Source: Pseudoxanthomonas sp. (GTDB lineage: Bacteria > Pseudomonadota > Gammaproteobacteria > Xanthomonadales > Xanthomonadaceae). Taken from it: a stretch of DNA of 64,000 nt. Both the position numbers and the translations under genes were made by a program. The stretch is from the NCBI RefSeq assembly GCF_027498035.1, contig NZ_CP114978.1:2976001-3040000 (forward strand), in the 5' to 3' direction. This document shows positions 18,557 to 29,500 of the stretch, one piece after another. Numbering within the stretch: the first letter of the stretch is position 1; every line of letters starts with the position of its first letter. The notes beneath the pieces are model-generated. The model was not told the DNA's origin. It searched no databases and saw only the letters and a program-made list of their open reading frames with translations.

Positions 18557-21500
18557 ATGATCGTGCGTCTTTTTGCTTGGGGCGTGCGTGGCGCCATCGG
18601 TGCCATGCCGTCAAACACCGTTACTGCGAATCGGCGTCTGATGCCGTGGCTGATGTTTCTAGCCTTGATGGTCTTGGCGCCCTTGGCCGGTGCCGAGGTC
18701 CCGCCACAGTTCGAGGGCGTGTCGCCAGCCAGCGGTCCCAGCAGTGGCGGCACCGAGGTGGTCCTGACGGGGAGCAACTTGACGGGCGCCACTGCGGTGT
18801 CGTTTGGCGGAATCGCTGCGGCCAGCTTCACGGTCGAGAGTGACACACAAATCCGTGCCATCACGCCGGCTGGGAGTGCGGGTAGCGTCGACGTGGCTGT
18901 CGCCTCGGCTAACTTCACATTCTTTAGGCAAAACGCGTACACGTATCTTCCGGCTGCGCCGGTCGCTACCATCATTGACATCACCCTGTCCTATGGTGAT
19001 GACCCCTTCACATTCCCATTGTCATTGACTTCTGCCACGGCGACGTCGGTGGCCATTGTGACGGTGCCTAGCCACGGCACCGCCGTTGTCTCGGGGACTT
19101 CGCTCATCTACACCCCGGCCGCGTCCTATGTCGGTCCAGACAGCTTCCTCTATACCGCCAGCAACGCAGGCGGGACGTCTGACCCTGCCACGGTGAGCAT
19201 CACCGTCAACCCACCCACGCTGGTATACACGCTGGTCAACCCGTCTGGAGGGGTGGTCGGCGTGGCGTATTCACAATCCTTGGCCGGCGCCTCGGGGGGA
19301 GCCGCGCCTTACACCTATGGCATTGGCTCGGGCACGCTGCCGCCCGGGGTGACCCTGGCGGCCGACGGCGCGTTGAGTGGCACGCCCACTGCCGCAGGCA
19401 CTTTCAATTTCACTGTTACTGCGACCGATGCCAGCACGGGCACCGGGCCGTTTTCCATCACCAGCAGCACACTGAGCCTGACGATTGCGGCCCCGACGCT
19501 TACGCTCACCCCAACTACCGTGCCCACGCCAGTGCTGGGAACGGCCTACAACACGAGCATCGTGGCCAGCGGCGGGCTTGGGCCCTACACGTATGCGATC
19601 ACGTCCGGCGCATTGCCTGCAGGCCTGTCGTTGAACATTTCGACTGGTGTCATTTCCGGTACGCCCACGGCCGTCGGCGCAAGCGCTTTTACGGTAATGG
19701 CCACTGATGCGCAGGGCTTCGCAGTTGCCCAGGCCTACACGCTGAACATCACGGTAGGTCCCCCGGGGGTGCCAACCATTGGCGTGGCCACAGCGGGCAA
19801 TGGCCAGGCGACCGTAACGTTTACCGCACCTGCCAATACCGACGACGCAGCAATTACCGGCTACACCGTCACGTCCAGTCCCGGTGGCATCACCGGCACG
19901 GGAGCCGCCAGCCCGATCACCGTCGCCGGGCTGACCAACGGGACCAGCTACACCTTCAGCGTCACGGCCACCGGCAGTGGGGGCACCGGTCTTGCTTCAG
20001 CGGCCTCAGCGGCGGTCACGCCGATGGGCAGCCAGACCATCACCTTCCTGAATCCTGGCAGCTTGAATTTCGGCGCCACCTACACACTTGGGGCCACGGC
20101 CAGTTCGGCATTGCCGGTCAGCTACGCGTCCAGCACGAGCAGTATCTGCAGCGTGATTGCCGACACGGGAGTCGTCACGGGCAAGGCGCCCGGCAGCTGC
20201 ACCATCACCGCCAGTCAGGCAGGGAACGTGGCTTACACCGCGGCCGCATCCGTGACACAGACGTTCCAGGTCGTGGTGCCTGGTGGCGCGGTGTCGATCA
20301 CCAGCAGCGGAACGCTGCCGCCGGCCATCGCGGGGACCGCGTACTCGTCGCTGATCAACGCCAGTGGGGGCGCACCGCCCTACACGTTCTCGATCACGGC
20401 CGGGGCACTGCCGATCGGTCTTTTCCTCACATCGGCCGGAACGCTGGGTGGAACGCCGCTCGCCGCGGGAACCTTCAGTTTCCGCGTGCGGGCAGCTGAC
20501 AACGCAGGGCAAACGGCCGAGGAACTTTTCACACTGGTGGTCGCATCCCCGGCACTGGCATTGACTCCGGCGACGCTGCCGGCTGGTGAGGTGGGTCAGG
20601 CATACAGTCAGACGCTGACGGCCAGTGGCGGTGTCGCGCCGTACAGCTATGCGATCACGTCCGGCGCGTTGCCTGCAGGGATCGCGTTGTCCGCCACCGG
20701 TGTGTTGTCGGGCACGGCAACGGCCGATGGCGAGTTTCGTTTCCGCGTGCAGGTCAGTGATGCACTGGGCTTCTCCGGCGAGGCCGATTACGTCTGGTCG
20801 GTGACGCCGAACGCGCCGCAGGTGGCCGACGATGCGGCCACGGTGCTCGGCGGCGGCAATGTGCTGATCGCGGTGACAGGCAATGACCAGGGCACGATCA
20901 ATGCAATCGCAGTGACGTCCCCGCCTGCCCATGGCCAGGCCGTGGTGGAAGCCCTGCAGGTGCGTTACACACCGCAGGCCGGGTATTCGGGCGATGACAG
21001 TTTCACCTACACCGCGAGCGGTCCGGGTGGAACGTCGGCACCTGCCACGGTGCGCGTCACGGTCAACCCGTTGCCGGTGGTGATTGACCATGCCGCCGCG
21101 GCCACTGCCGGCACCGCCACCACCGTAGAGCTGACCGAAGGCGCCAGCGGTGGGCCGTTTACTGGTGCCACGCTGGTTTCGCTAGCACCGGCCGATGCGG
21201 GCACGGCAGTGATCCAGCGCAGTGGTCCCGGATCGAGTGCGGGCTATACCTTGACCTTCACACCCTCGGCCCAGTCCTCGGGCGTGGTCGTGGCGCGCTA
21301 CACCTTGACCAATGCCTACGCGACCTCGGCCCAGGGGACGGTGACCTTTCAGGTCAGCGCCCGCCCGGATCCTTCCAAGGATCCGGAAGTCGCCGGGCTG
21401 ATCGAAGCGCAGGCGGCCTCGGCGCGTCGCTTTGCCACGGCGCAGATCGGCAACTTCCGCCAGCACATGGAAACCCTGCACGGCGGACGCCAGGACGGCA

Positions 21501-22488
21501 CCGGCTTCCGCAATGCCGTCACCTTTTCCGCCAGCTCGCGCTGCGAAGAGAACATCGGCCGCTTGCCGGGACAGGCCTGTGAGCGGGTGGCCGAGCGTGA
21601 CGTGCAAATGCCGCAGGACCGTCGTGTCGTGCACCGGCCGATCAGCGGGGGCCACTGCTCGGGTTGTGGAGTGCCGGCACCATCCGTTCGGGCGGCACCC
21701 AGGGCAGCGGCCAGCGCACTAACGTGGATTTCCAGACCGATGGCGTCAGCGTGGGTGCGGATTACCGCGTCAATGGCCGGTTCGCCTGGGGCGGCGGCTT
21801 TGGCTGGGCGCGTGACGACAGCGATGTTGGCCAGCACGACAGCCGCAGCGATGCCACCGCCCAGACCATCGCGCTGTACGCCAGCTATCACCCGGGGCAA
21901 CGCTGGTTCGTGGATGGCTTGATCGGCTACCAGAACCTGTCCTTCGATCTGGCGCGTTACCTCACGGCCAACGGTGGCCGTGTTGACGCCAACCGCGACG
22001 GGCGCCAGTGGTTGGCTTCGTTGTCGGTGGGTGCGGACCTGGCTTTCGGCCAAGGCCTGACCCTGACCCCCTACGGTCGCGTGGATGTGGCCCACGGCAC
22101 GCTGGATGGTTATGTGGAGCAGGGCGATGCGTTCTATGCGCTGCGCTATGCATCGATGGATGTGGCCACCACGACCGGCAATGCGGGCATGAAGCTGGAT
22201 TTCCGCCGCCGCATCGGCTGGGGCTGGTTTGCGCCGCTGCTGCGCATGGAGTACCAGCACGACTTCCAGGGACGCAGCACCGCGCGCTTCGGCTATGCCG
22301 ATGTGCTCGGCGCCATGCCTTACAGCAGCACGGCAGCCGATCAGGATCGCAATCGCTTCAACGTTTCTGCCGGCGCCCAGCTGCAGACCGAAGGCGGCTT
22401 CAGCACCCGCCTGGAAGTGCAGAGCACGCTGGGTAACGGAAGCGACAGCGATCATGGCGTGATGCTCAACATCGAGAAGCGCTACTAA
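18557..22488 (+). pseudogene. Ig-domain autotransporter adhesin-like protein, frame broken by one missing base
   Basis: About 1310 residues if joined. The first 50 residues hold an extended signal (MFLALMVLAPLAGA). The passenger is a string of Ig-like modules: IPT/TIG (GVSPASGPSSGGTEVVLTG), a cadherin-like module (YVGPDSFLYTASNAGG), two putative-Ig repeats (PYTYAITSGALPAGLSL), a fibronectin-III-like module near 405-490, another sheet module, two more putative-Ig repeats, and a second cadherin-like module. The C-terminal autotransporter barrel starts near residue 1030 and ends VMLNIEKRY. The barrel lies in a different frame: one base is missing around 21661-21665 (GGGTT; the barrel frame resumes at LWSAGTIRSGG). 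No catalytic domain seen, so adhesion or biofilm is likely. Codon use is less GC-rich than neighbours. An in-frame ATG at 18605 is an alternative start. Confidence 0.8.
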
Positions 22489-22497
22489 GCCACGCCG

Positions 22498-22524
22498 GCC
22501 GGGTCGCATCGGTTGCGACCCGGC
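22498..22524 (+). terminator. Strong hairpin between autotransporter and recC
   Basis: Perfect 11-base arms GCCGGGTCGCA (22498-22508) and TGCGACCCGGC (22514-22524) around a five-base loop. No T run follows, so termination is likely but not certain; it sits 9 bases after the stop. Confidence 0.5.
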
Positions 22525-22533
22525 TCCGGCACA

Positions 22534-25500
22534 ATGATGCGCATGCAGGATTCGCGCCCGGACTTTCGCCTCTATCCCTCCAACTCACTTGAAGTGCTGG
22601 CCGGCCTGCTGGCGGCCGAACTGCGCCGGCCCGTACCCGGACAGTCGATCCTGGTCCCCGAGGTGGTGCTGATCCCGCAGGTGGCGATGCGCCGCTGGCT
22701 GCAGGCCACGCTGGCCGCCGCGCACGAGGTGGCGGCGAATCTGGAGTTCCTGACCCCTGGCGAGTTCATCGCCCGCGCGCTGGAAGCCAATCTCGGCAAG
22801 GCCCAGGACGAACTGGACGCGGCCACCCTGCAGTGGCGCCTGTATGCCGCACTGACCGATGACGCCCTGCTGGCGCAGCCGGCGCTGGCCGCCTTGCGCG
22901 GCTATCTGTCCGGTGATGACGCCCTCAAGCCCTGGGCCCTGGCCGGCGAACTGGCCAGCGTGTTCGAGAAATACCAGGCCTGGCGCCGCGACTGGCTGCT
23001 GCGCTGGGAAGCCGGCGCCGATCCGCTCGACCCGCAGGCCGTGTTGTGGCGACACGTGGCACAGGGCCGCGGTTATCGCGCGCGGCGCATCCAGGATTAC
23101 CTGGACCGGTTCAGTGGCGACACCGCCGCGCTGCCGGTCGGGCTGCCCAGGCGCGTGTTCGCTTTCGCCACGCTCAATATTTCACCCGACGTGCTGCGCG
23201 TGCTGGCCACCCAGGCGCGGGTCGGCACGATGCATTTCTACCTGCCCACGCCGACCCAGTCCTACTGGGGCGACCTGCAGACCCTGGCCGCGAGGTTGCG
23301 CGAGGGCGATGCCAACCCGTTCGGTGACGAAGCCGGCGAAAACCGCCTGCTCCAGGCCTGGGGCGCGGCCGGCCGCGACTTCATGGCGGTGCTGGGCAGT
23401 TACGAAGTGGTCCACCCGACCGGCGAGATCGCCGCCTACGACGACCCGGAAGAACGCGCTGGCCGCACCCGCGCCGACGGTGGCCTGGCAGACAGCCTGC
23501 TGCACCGGCTGCAGGCCGACCTGTTCCACCGTCGCGGCAGGCCGGGTGGCGCGCTGCGTGACACGCTGGACCGCGACGACCCCAGCCTGCAGGTCCATGC
23601 CTGCCACACTCGCCTGCGCGAACTGCAGGTGCTGCACGACCAGCTGCGCGGCTTGCTGGAAGACCCGCGCTTCGACCCGCCGCTGCAGCCGCGCGAGATC
23701 GCCGTGCTGGCGCCGGACATCGATCCCTACGTGCCGTACCTGGAAGCGGTGTTCGGCGGCCGCGGCCAGGACGACCGCATTCCCTACGCGCTGGCCGACA
23801 CCAGCCCGCTGGCCGGCGAGCCGCTGGCCGAGGTGTTCGTGCGCCTGCTTGGCCTGCCGGTGTCGCGCTTCGGCTTGAACGAAACCCTGGACCTGCTGGC
23901 CAGCCCGCCCCTGGCCGAGGCCGCCGGGCTGGATGCGGCCGCGTTCGAACGCCTGCACGGCTGGCTGCAGGCCGCCGGCGCGCGCTGGGGGCTCAATGCC
24001 GAACACCGCGCCCAGCACGCCGCGCCGCGCGACGACGCCTACACCTGGCAGTTCGCGCTCGATCGGCTGCTGCTGGGCTATGCCAGCGGCAGCGAGGACG
24101 AGATCGAAGGCGTCGCGCCATGGCCGCAGCTGGAAGGCGGCGCGCTGTCGGCGCTGGACGCCTTGATCCGGCTGCTGCGGGTGCTGTCGCGCGCGCAGCA
24201 GGCGCTGGGCGAAGCGCTGCCGCCGCAGGCCTGGCGCGAACGCCTGCTCGGCCTGCTCGATGCCTTGCTGCCGCAGACGCCATCGGCCCAGGCAACGCAG
24301 CGCGCGCTGGACCGGCTGCGCAAGCTCATCGACGACTTCGCCAACGCGGCCGAGCGCGCCAGCTTCGACGCGCCGCTGCCGGCCGAGGTAGTGCGCGCGC
24401 ATTTCGCCGCCGTGCTGGCCGAGGCCGACACGCGCGCGCCGCTGCTGACCGGTGGCATCAGCGTCGGCCGCATGGTGCCGATGCGGCTGTTGCCGTTCCG
24501 CGTCATCTGCCTGCTGGGCATGAACGATGGCGATTTCCCGCGCCGCGATCCGGCCGCCGGGCTCAACCAGCTCACCGCGCAGCTGGGCACCGACCAGCGC
24601 CGCCACGGCGACCGCTCCACCCGCGAGGACGACCGCTTCCTGTTCCTGCAGCTGTTCGCCTCGGCGCAGGACGCGTTCTACCTGAGCTACCTGGGCGCAG
24701 ATCCGCGCGATGGCAGCGTGCGCGAGCCGTCGGTGCTGGCGACCGAACTGATCGCCGCCGCCGCCGATTATCACGTCGACGCCAAACAAGCGGCCGAGGC
24801 CATGACCGTGCGCCATGCCTTGCAGCCGTTCGCGCCCGCTGCGTTCGGCGCCGATGGCGATCCGCGCCGATTCAGCTATCGCGGCCAGTGGCAGCCGGCA
24901 GCGGGACGCATCGGCGGCCACCGCGAACGCCTGAAGCCCTGGTTCGATCACGCACTGCCGGCGCTGGAGCACATCGAAAGCGAACTGTCGCTGGACGAGC
25001 TGCGGCGTTTCTTCACCGCACCGGCCACCCAGTTCCTGCGCCAGCGCCTGGACCTGCGCCTGGCCGACGAAGCCGAAACCAGCCAGGACGTCGAGCCGTT
25101 GCTGCTGGCCGGTGGCGGCCTGGAAAAACTGCAGCTGCAGCACGAAGTCTTCGACGCGCTGCTGACCGGTAGCGATGCGGATCTGTACGCACGCCTGCGG
25201 GCCCGCGCGCTGCTGCCGTCCGGGCCATTGGGCCGGCGTGAACTGGACGCGCTGGTCGATGCCACCCGGCCGTATGCCGAGGCGTTGTCCGCATGGCGCA
25301 GCGATGCCGAGGCGACCTCGCAGCGTGTGGAAGTGGAACTGGATGGCGTGCGCCTGCACGGGCGATTGGCGGGCCTCTATCCACACGGCCAGGCGCAGCT
25401 GCGTTTCGGCGCCCTCAACGGCCCGGCCGCGATCCGCCAGGGCCTGGACTGGCTGCTGGCCAGCGCTGCCGACCTGCGTTTGCCGCAGGTGCGTTTCCAT

Positions 25501-25911
25501 GACGGTGGCGAAGCCGGCATCGGCCCGTTCGAGCGCCCCGTACTGGCGCCCGACATCGCGCGCACCGTGCTGCGCCACCTGCTGCAGCTGCGCCGTGACG
25601 GGCTGCAAGCGCCGCTGGTGTTCGGACCGTATAGCGGCTGGGAATATTTCAACGGAGCCGATGCCGACAAGGCCACCAAGGCCGCCGCGGCCAAGTGGCG
25701 TGGCAGTGACCGCGCATGGGGCGAAGGCACCGCCGAAAGCTATCGCCTGGCCCTGCGCGGCCGCGATCCCTTCGCCGATTCCACGCTGCTGGCCCAGTTC
25801 GCCAACACCAGCTTCGCCGTGTATCGCGCGGTGATGGACGGCGCAATCCACACCGGCTTCGGCGAAGACCGCAGCTTCACGGTGGAAGCGGATGCGGAGG
25901 TGGACGCGTGA
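22534..25911 (+). CDS. recC: Exodeoxyribonuclease V gamma subunit RecC
   Basis: 1125 residues, usual size. Typical beginning LYPSNSLEVLAGLLAAELR and conserved blocks VLIPQVAMRRWLQ, VFAFATLNISPDVLRVLA, PREIAVLAPDIDPYVPYLEAVFG, and ITGGISVGRMVPMRLLPFRVICLLGMNDGDFPRRDP. RecC recognises Chi and channels DNA between the RecB and RecD motors in double-strand break repair. Several close ATGs (22534, 22537, 22543) are possible starts; the first is used. Read with recB and recD, but 634 bases of repeat DNA separate it from recB. Confidence 0.93.
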   Translation: MMRMQDSRPDFRLYPSNSLEVLAGLLAAELRRPVPGQSILVPEVVLIPQVAMRRWLQATLAAAHEVAANLEFLTPGEFIARALEANLGKAQDELDAATLQWRLYAALTDDALLAQPALAALRGYLSGDDALKPWALAGELASVFEKYQAWRRDWLLRWEAGADPLDPQAVLWRHVAQGRGYRARRIQDYLDRFSGDTAALPVGLPRRVFAFATLNISPDVLRVLATQARVGTMHFYLPTPTQSYWGDLQTLAARLREGDANPFGDEAGENRLLQAWGAAGRDFMAVLGSYEVVHPTGEIAAYDDPEERAGRTRADGGLADSLLHRLQADLFHRRGRPGGALRDTLDRDDPSLQVHACHTRLRELQVLHDQLRGLLEDPRFDPPLQPREIAVLAPDIDPYVPYLEAVFGGRGQDDRIPYALADTSPLAGEPLAEVFVRLLGLPVSRFGLNETLDLLASPPLAEAAGLDAAAFERLHGWLQAAGARWGLNAEHRAQHAAPRDDAYTWQFALDRLLLGYASGSEDEIEGVAPWPQLEGGALSALDALIRLLRVLSRAQQALGEALPPQAWRERLLGLLDALLPQTPSAQATQRALDRLRKLIDDFANAAERASFDAPLPAEVVRAHFAAVLAEADTRAPLLTGGISVGRMVPMRLLPFRVICLLGMNDGDFPRRDPAAGLNQLTAQLGTDQRRHGDRSTREDDRFLFLQLFASAQDAFYLSYLGADPRDGSVREPSVLATELIAAAADYHVDAKQAAEAMTVRHALQPFAPAAFGADGDPRRFSYRGQWQPAAGRIGGHRERLKPWFDHALPALEHIESELSLDELRRFFTAPATQFLRQRLDLRLADEAETSQDVEPLLLAGGGLEKLQLQHEVFDALLTGSDADLYARLRARALLPSGPLGRRELDALVDATRPYAEALSAWRSDAEATSQRVEVELDGVRLHGRLAGLYPHGQAQLRFGALNGPAAIRQGLDWLLASAADLRLPQVRFHDGGEAGIGPFERPVLAPDIARTVLRHLLQLRRDGLQAPLVFGPYSGWEYFNGADADKATKAAAAKWRGSDRAWGEGTAESYRLALRGRDPFADSTLLAQFANTSFAVYRAVMDGAIHTGFGEDRSFTVEADAEVDA

Positions 25912-26041
25912 GTGGCAGCGAGCGTGGATTTGAAATGCGGCGCCGTCAGCTGCCTTCGTCTTCTCCCCGGGTTTCGATCTGGACTTGGCGTGTTGCGCAT
26001 TTCGCGTGCGTCATCGGGTCGGGACGTGACATCAATGAAGG

Positions 26042-26157
26042 GCGTCATCTCTGCGAAGGCGGGAGGCGCTTCACAACAGCGCATTGCGCTGTTCATCCAG
26101 CGGCATTGCACATTGAAGGCGAAAGTCCCTGGATCCCCGCCTTCGCGGGGATGACGA
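26042..26157. repeat. Paired REP-like palindromic repeats between recC and recB
   Basis: Two hairpin units in opposite orientation: reverse-complement unit 26042-26082 (contains GAAGGCGGGAGGCGCTTCAC) and forward unit 26132-26157 (CCCCGCCTTCGCGGGGATGAC). The same unit occurs near 32.4 kb and 45.3 kb, with CCCGCcttcGCGGG hairpins ending ATGAC. Confidence 0.7.
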
Positions 26158-26211
26158 TAGAAATTTCTTCGAGGGCCCTTAAGTGCCCGACTGGCGCTAA
26201 CTCAAAATCCC

Positions 26212-26510
26212 TTCCTGCATCTGCATCTGCATCTGCATCTGCATCTGCACCTGCACCTGCTCTTTTTGCCTTTGCTTCAAGCTCCTCGCCTTTGACCCAC
26301 CCGAGCCGTAAAGCGAGCCGAGCATCGCAGGAAGCCAGGGCCGCAGAGGCGCGGATGTCTGAGCGCAGCGAGTTCCGCGCCGTGCCCTGGCTTCCGAGAA
26401 GCGCAGGGGACCGCCGCGTAGTGGCGGCGCGCGTCCCGGCGAAAACGGTTTGGCCTACTTTTGCCAAGACAAAAGTAGGTCGCGCAACGCGCGAAAGCTT
26501 TTTCGCTCCC
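26212..26510 (+). repeat. Dispersed structured repeat, copy A (microsatellite head plus four hairpins)
   Basis: Order: hexamer repeat of CATCTG type (26215-26262, decaying to CACCTG); T-rich spacer; GAGCCGTAAAGCGAGCCGAGCA; hairpin 1 with outer arms 26330-26341 / 26384-26395 (GGAAGCCAGGGC / GCCCTGGCTTCC) and inner arms 26348-26355 / 26374-26381 (GGCGCGGA / TCCGCGCC) around the loop TGTCTGAGCGCAGCGAGT; hairpin 2 (CCGCC / GGCGG near 26411-26427); hairpin 3 CTACTTTTG-CCAAGA-CAAAAGTAG (26455-26478); hairpin 4 GCGC-aac-GCGC; end near GCGAAAGC. Copies B and C lie near 60.6-61.1 kb. Family not identified by me. It sits in the recC-recB gap in the sense direction. Confidence 0.8.
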
Positions 26511-26545
26511 CCGACGATGCAGGCAGATCACCCGGGAGGACGCGA

Positions 26546-29500
26546 ATGAACGAACAAGACCCCTACCTCACCCTCCCCCTCACCGGCACCCGCCTGATCG
26601 AGGCCTCCGCCGGCACCGGCAAGACCTTCACCCTGGCCACGCTGGTCACCCGGCTGGTGGTCGAACGACGCCTGCGCATCGGCCAGATCCTGGCGGTGAC
26701 CTTCACCGAGGCCGCCACCCAGGAACTGCGCAAGCGCATCCGCGAACGCCTGGCCGTCGCTGTGCGCGTGATTGGCATGGCGCCGACCGAAGAGGAAGCA
26801 CCCGACGTCGCACTGAGCCGCGCGATCATCGCTGCGCACCTGCAGGACAGCGACGAAACCGCTGACGCCCTGCAGCGTCGCCTGCAGCAGGCCGCCGACG
26901 AGATCGACCTGGCCGCCATCTTCACCATCCACGGCTTCTGCGCGCGCGTGCTGCGTGAACATGCGCTGGAAAGCGGCCAGACCTTCGCCCCGCCGGAACT
27001 GCTGGCCAGCGACCGCGAACTGCGCGATGAACTGGCCGCCGACCTGTGGCGCGTGCATGCGGCCGATCCACACGATGTCGATGCGCTGGTCGGGCTGTGG
27101 AAGGAAGGTCCGGATGCGCTGGCCCGCGACCTGGGCAAGCTGATCGCCCAGCCGGTGCTGTTGCCTGCGCCGACGCCGGCCGATCCGGGCGATGACCCCG
27201 AGGCCGCGCTGCACGCCGCCGCGCGTGCGCTGGCAGAGGCCTTCGCCGCGCATGGTGATGCCTTCCTTGCCGACCTGTTGAAGGCTGTGGAAGACAAGGT
27301 CCTCAACAACACCAGCTACAAGCCCAAGTGGATCAACGAATTCTGGGTCGAGCTGCGCCAGTGGTGCCGCCGGGGGCACTGGTCGGTTCCCTTGGGCGCG
27401 CGCCTTGCGCAGCTTTCCGTTGAAGCACTCGAATCCAAGACCAGCGTCAAGCACGTCGGTCGCACCCCCACCTCGCCGATCTGTGCGTCGATTCCCGCCT
27501 ATCTTGAAGCTGTCGCCGCGCAGGCGGCAGCCCGCGAGCGTGAGCGCGTGCGCCTGCTGCACCGCATCCGAGACGAAGCGCGCCTGCGCCTGGCCCAGCT
27601 CAAGCAACAGCGCCGCGTGCAGACCTACGACGACCTGATCGACGGCGTGGCCGTCGCGCTGGAAGGACCGCACGCCCACGCGCTGGTGCAGCGCCTGCGC
27701 GCGCAGTACGCCATCGCGCTGGTCGACGAATTCCAGGACACCGATCCGCGCCAGTGGCGCATCTTCCACACCGTGTTCGGTGATTCGGATGCAACGCGTG
27801 CGCTGGCCCTGGCGCCGGCGCTGTTCTTGATTGGCGATCCCAAGCAGGCCATCTACGGTTTCCGTGGCGGCGATGTGCAGACCTACCTGGCCGCCGCAGC
27901 GGTGGCCGAACAAGCGCCGCCGCTGGATCGCAATTTCCGTTCGCGGCCCAGCGTGCTGGCCGCAATCGAAGCGCTGTACGCGCAGGCTGGCGAGGGCGCC
28001 TTCATCGAGGCCGGCATCAGGTTCCACCCGGTTGCGCCCGGCACCCAGCGTGTCGATGCCGATTACCAGCGCGATGACAAACCCGCGCCGGCGTTGACGT
28101 TGTGGCGTGCACCAGCGTCGGAGCAGCTGGATGCGAAGAACCAGCCGAAGGTACACAGCTCGCCGCGCTCGCGCGAGCTCGCCACCGATGCCTGCGTGGC
28201 CGCCATCCATGCGGTGCTGACCGAAGCACGTGCGGGCAGGGCCGCGATCAAGGACAGGCCGATCCAGCCGGGCGACATCGCCGTGCTGGTGCGCAAGCAT
28301 GGCGAGGCCACGCGTATCCAGCAGGCGCTGGCTGCGGTTGGCATTCCCGCCGTCGCTGCCGGCAAGCAGAGCCTGTTCGCCACGGGCGAAGCACACGAAC
28401 TGCTGACCCTGCTGCTGGCCCTGCTGCACAGCGCCGACGATGGCCGCCTGCGCGCGGCGCTGGCGACGGTGCTGCTTGGTGTGGATGCCAGTGGCATTGC
28501 AGCGTTGGAAACCGATGGCGATGCGCATCGCGCCTGGCAGCTGCAGGCGCTGGACTGGCGCGAACGCGTGCAGCGCGGCGGTCCGCTCGCCCTGGTCAGC
28601 GACCTGTGCGCGGCCCAGGCCGAGCGCCTGCTCGGCCTGCTCGATGGCGAGCGCCGCCTGACCAACTACCTGCAGTTGGGCGAACTGCTGCAGCACGCGC
28701 AGGCACGCGCGCTGGGCTTGCATGGCCTGGTCGACTGGCTGGTCCTGCAGATCAGCGAGGCCGACAGCGACGATGAAACCCAGTTGCTGCGCCTGGAATC
28801 CGACGCGCGCCGGGTGCAGATCGTCACCCTGCACAAGTCAAAGGGCCTGGAGTATCCGCTGGTGTTCCTGCCGTTCGTGGGCATCGGTGGCAAGCCGCCC
28901 GATCCCGGCCACGCCTGCGTCGTGCAGGATGCTGGGCACCAGCGTGTCCTGCACTGGAAACTGCAGGCCGAGACTTCGGGTTGGAGCGCCGCGCGTGATG
29001 CCTGGATCGAGGCGCAGCGTGCCGAAGATGCACGCCTGCTCTACGTCGGCCTGACCCGCGCCGAACACGCGCTGTGGGTCGCCACCGGCGACTTCTACAA
29101 CGTCCGGCAGACCGCGCTGGCACCGATGCTGCAGGACCGCGATGCGCTGGCCGCCGTGCCGGGCATCGTCATCGAAGGCGACACGCTGCCGGTCGTGCCC
29201 GCATGGCTGCCGCCAGAAGCCGAAGCCGCGCCACCGCAGGCCCGCCACGTTGCGCGCGCGCTCTCGCATGACTGGTGGGTCTATAGCTTCACCCAGCTGG
29301 CCAACGCCGACAGCGGCGCCGAGTCGGTGGCCAGTGCCAATACCGTCGCCACAGCCGGCGGTAATGACGAACCCGCAGGCGACGCCGAGGATGTCGCGCC
29401 GGTGCCGGCCGAGGTGTTCGATCCGCGCTTTGCCGGCAATCGCTTCGGCGTGGTCCTGCACGATGCGCTGGAACGCAGCGACTTCGCCCTGTGGCAGCAC

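Noticed and set aside
22585..25851. Long minus-strand open frames opposite recC and recB
   Set aside because: Produced by high GC at third codon positions; compositions are Arg/Gln/Ala-rich with no domain, and the plus strand has clear RecC/RecB motifs.
26300..26549. Small proteins beginning MSERSEFRAVPW in the repeat elements (also near 60660)
   Set aside because: The reading is simply the translation of the conserved hairpin loop and arms; it has no ribosome-binding site and runs through the repeat in every copy.
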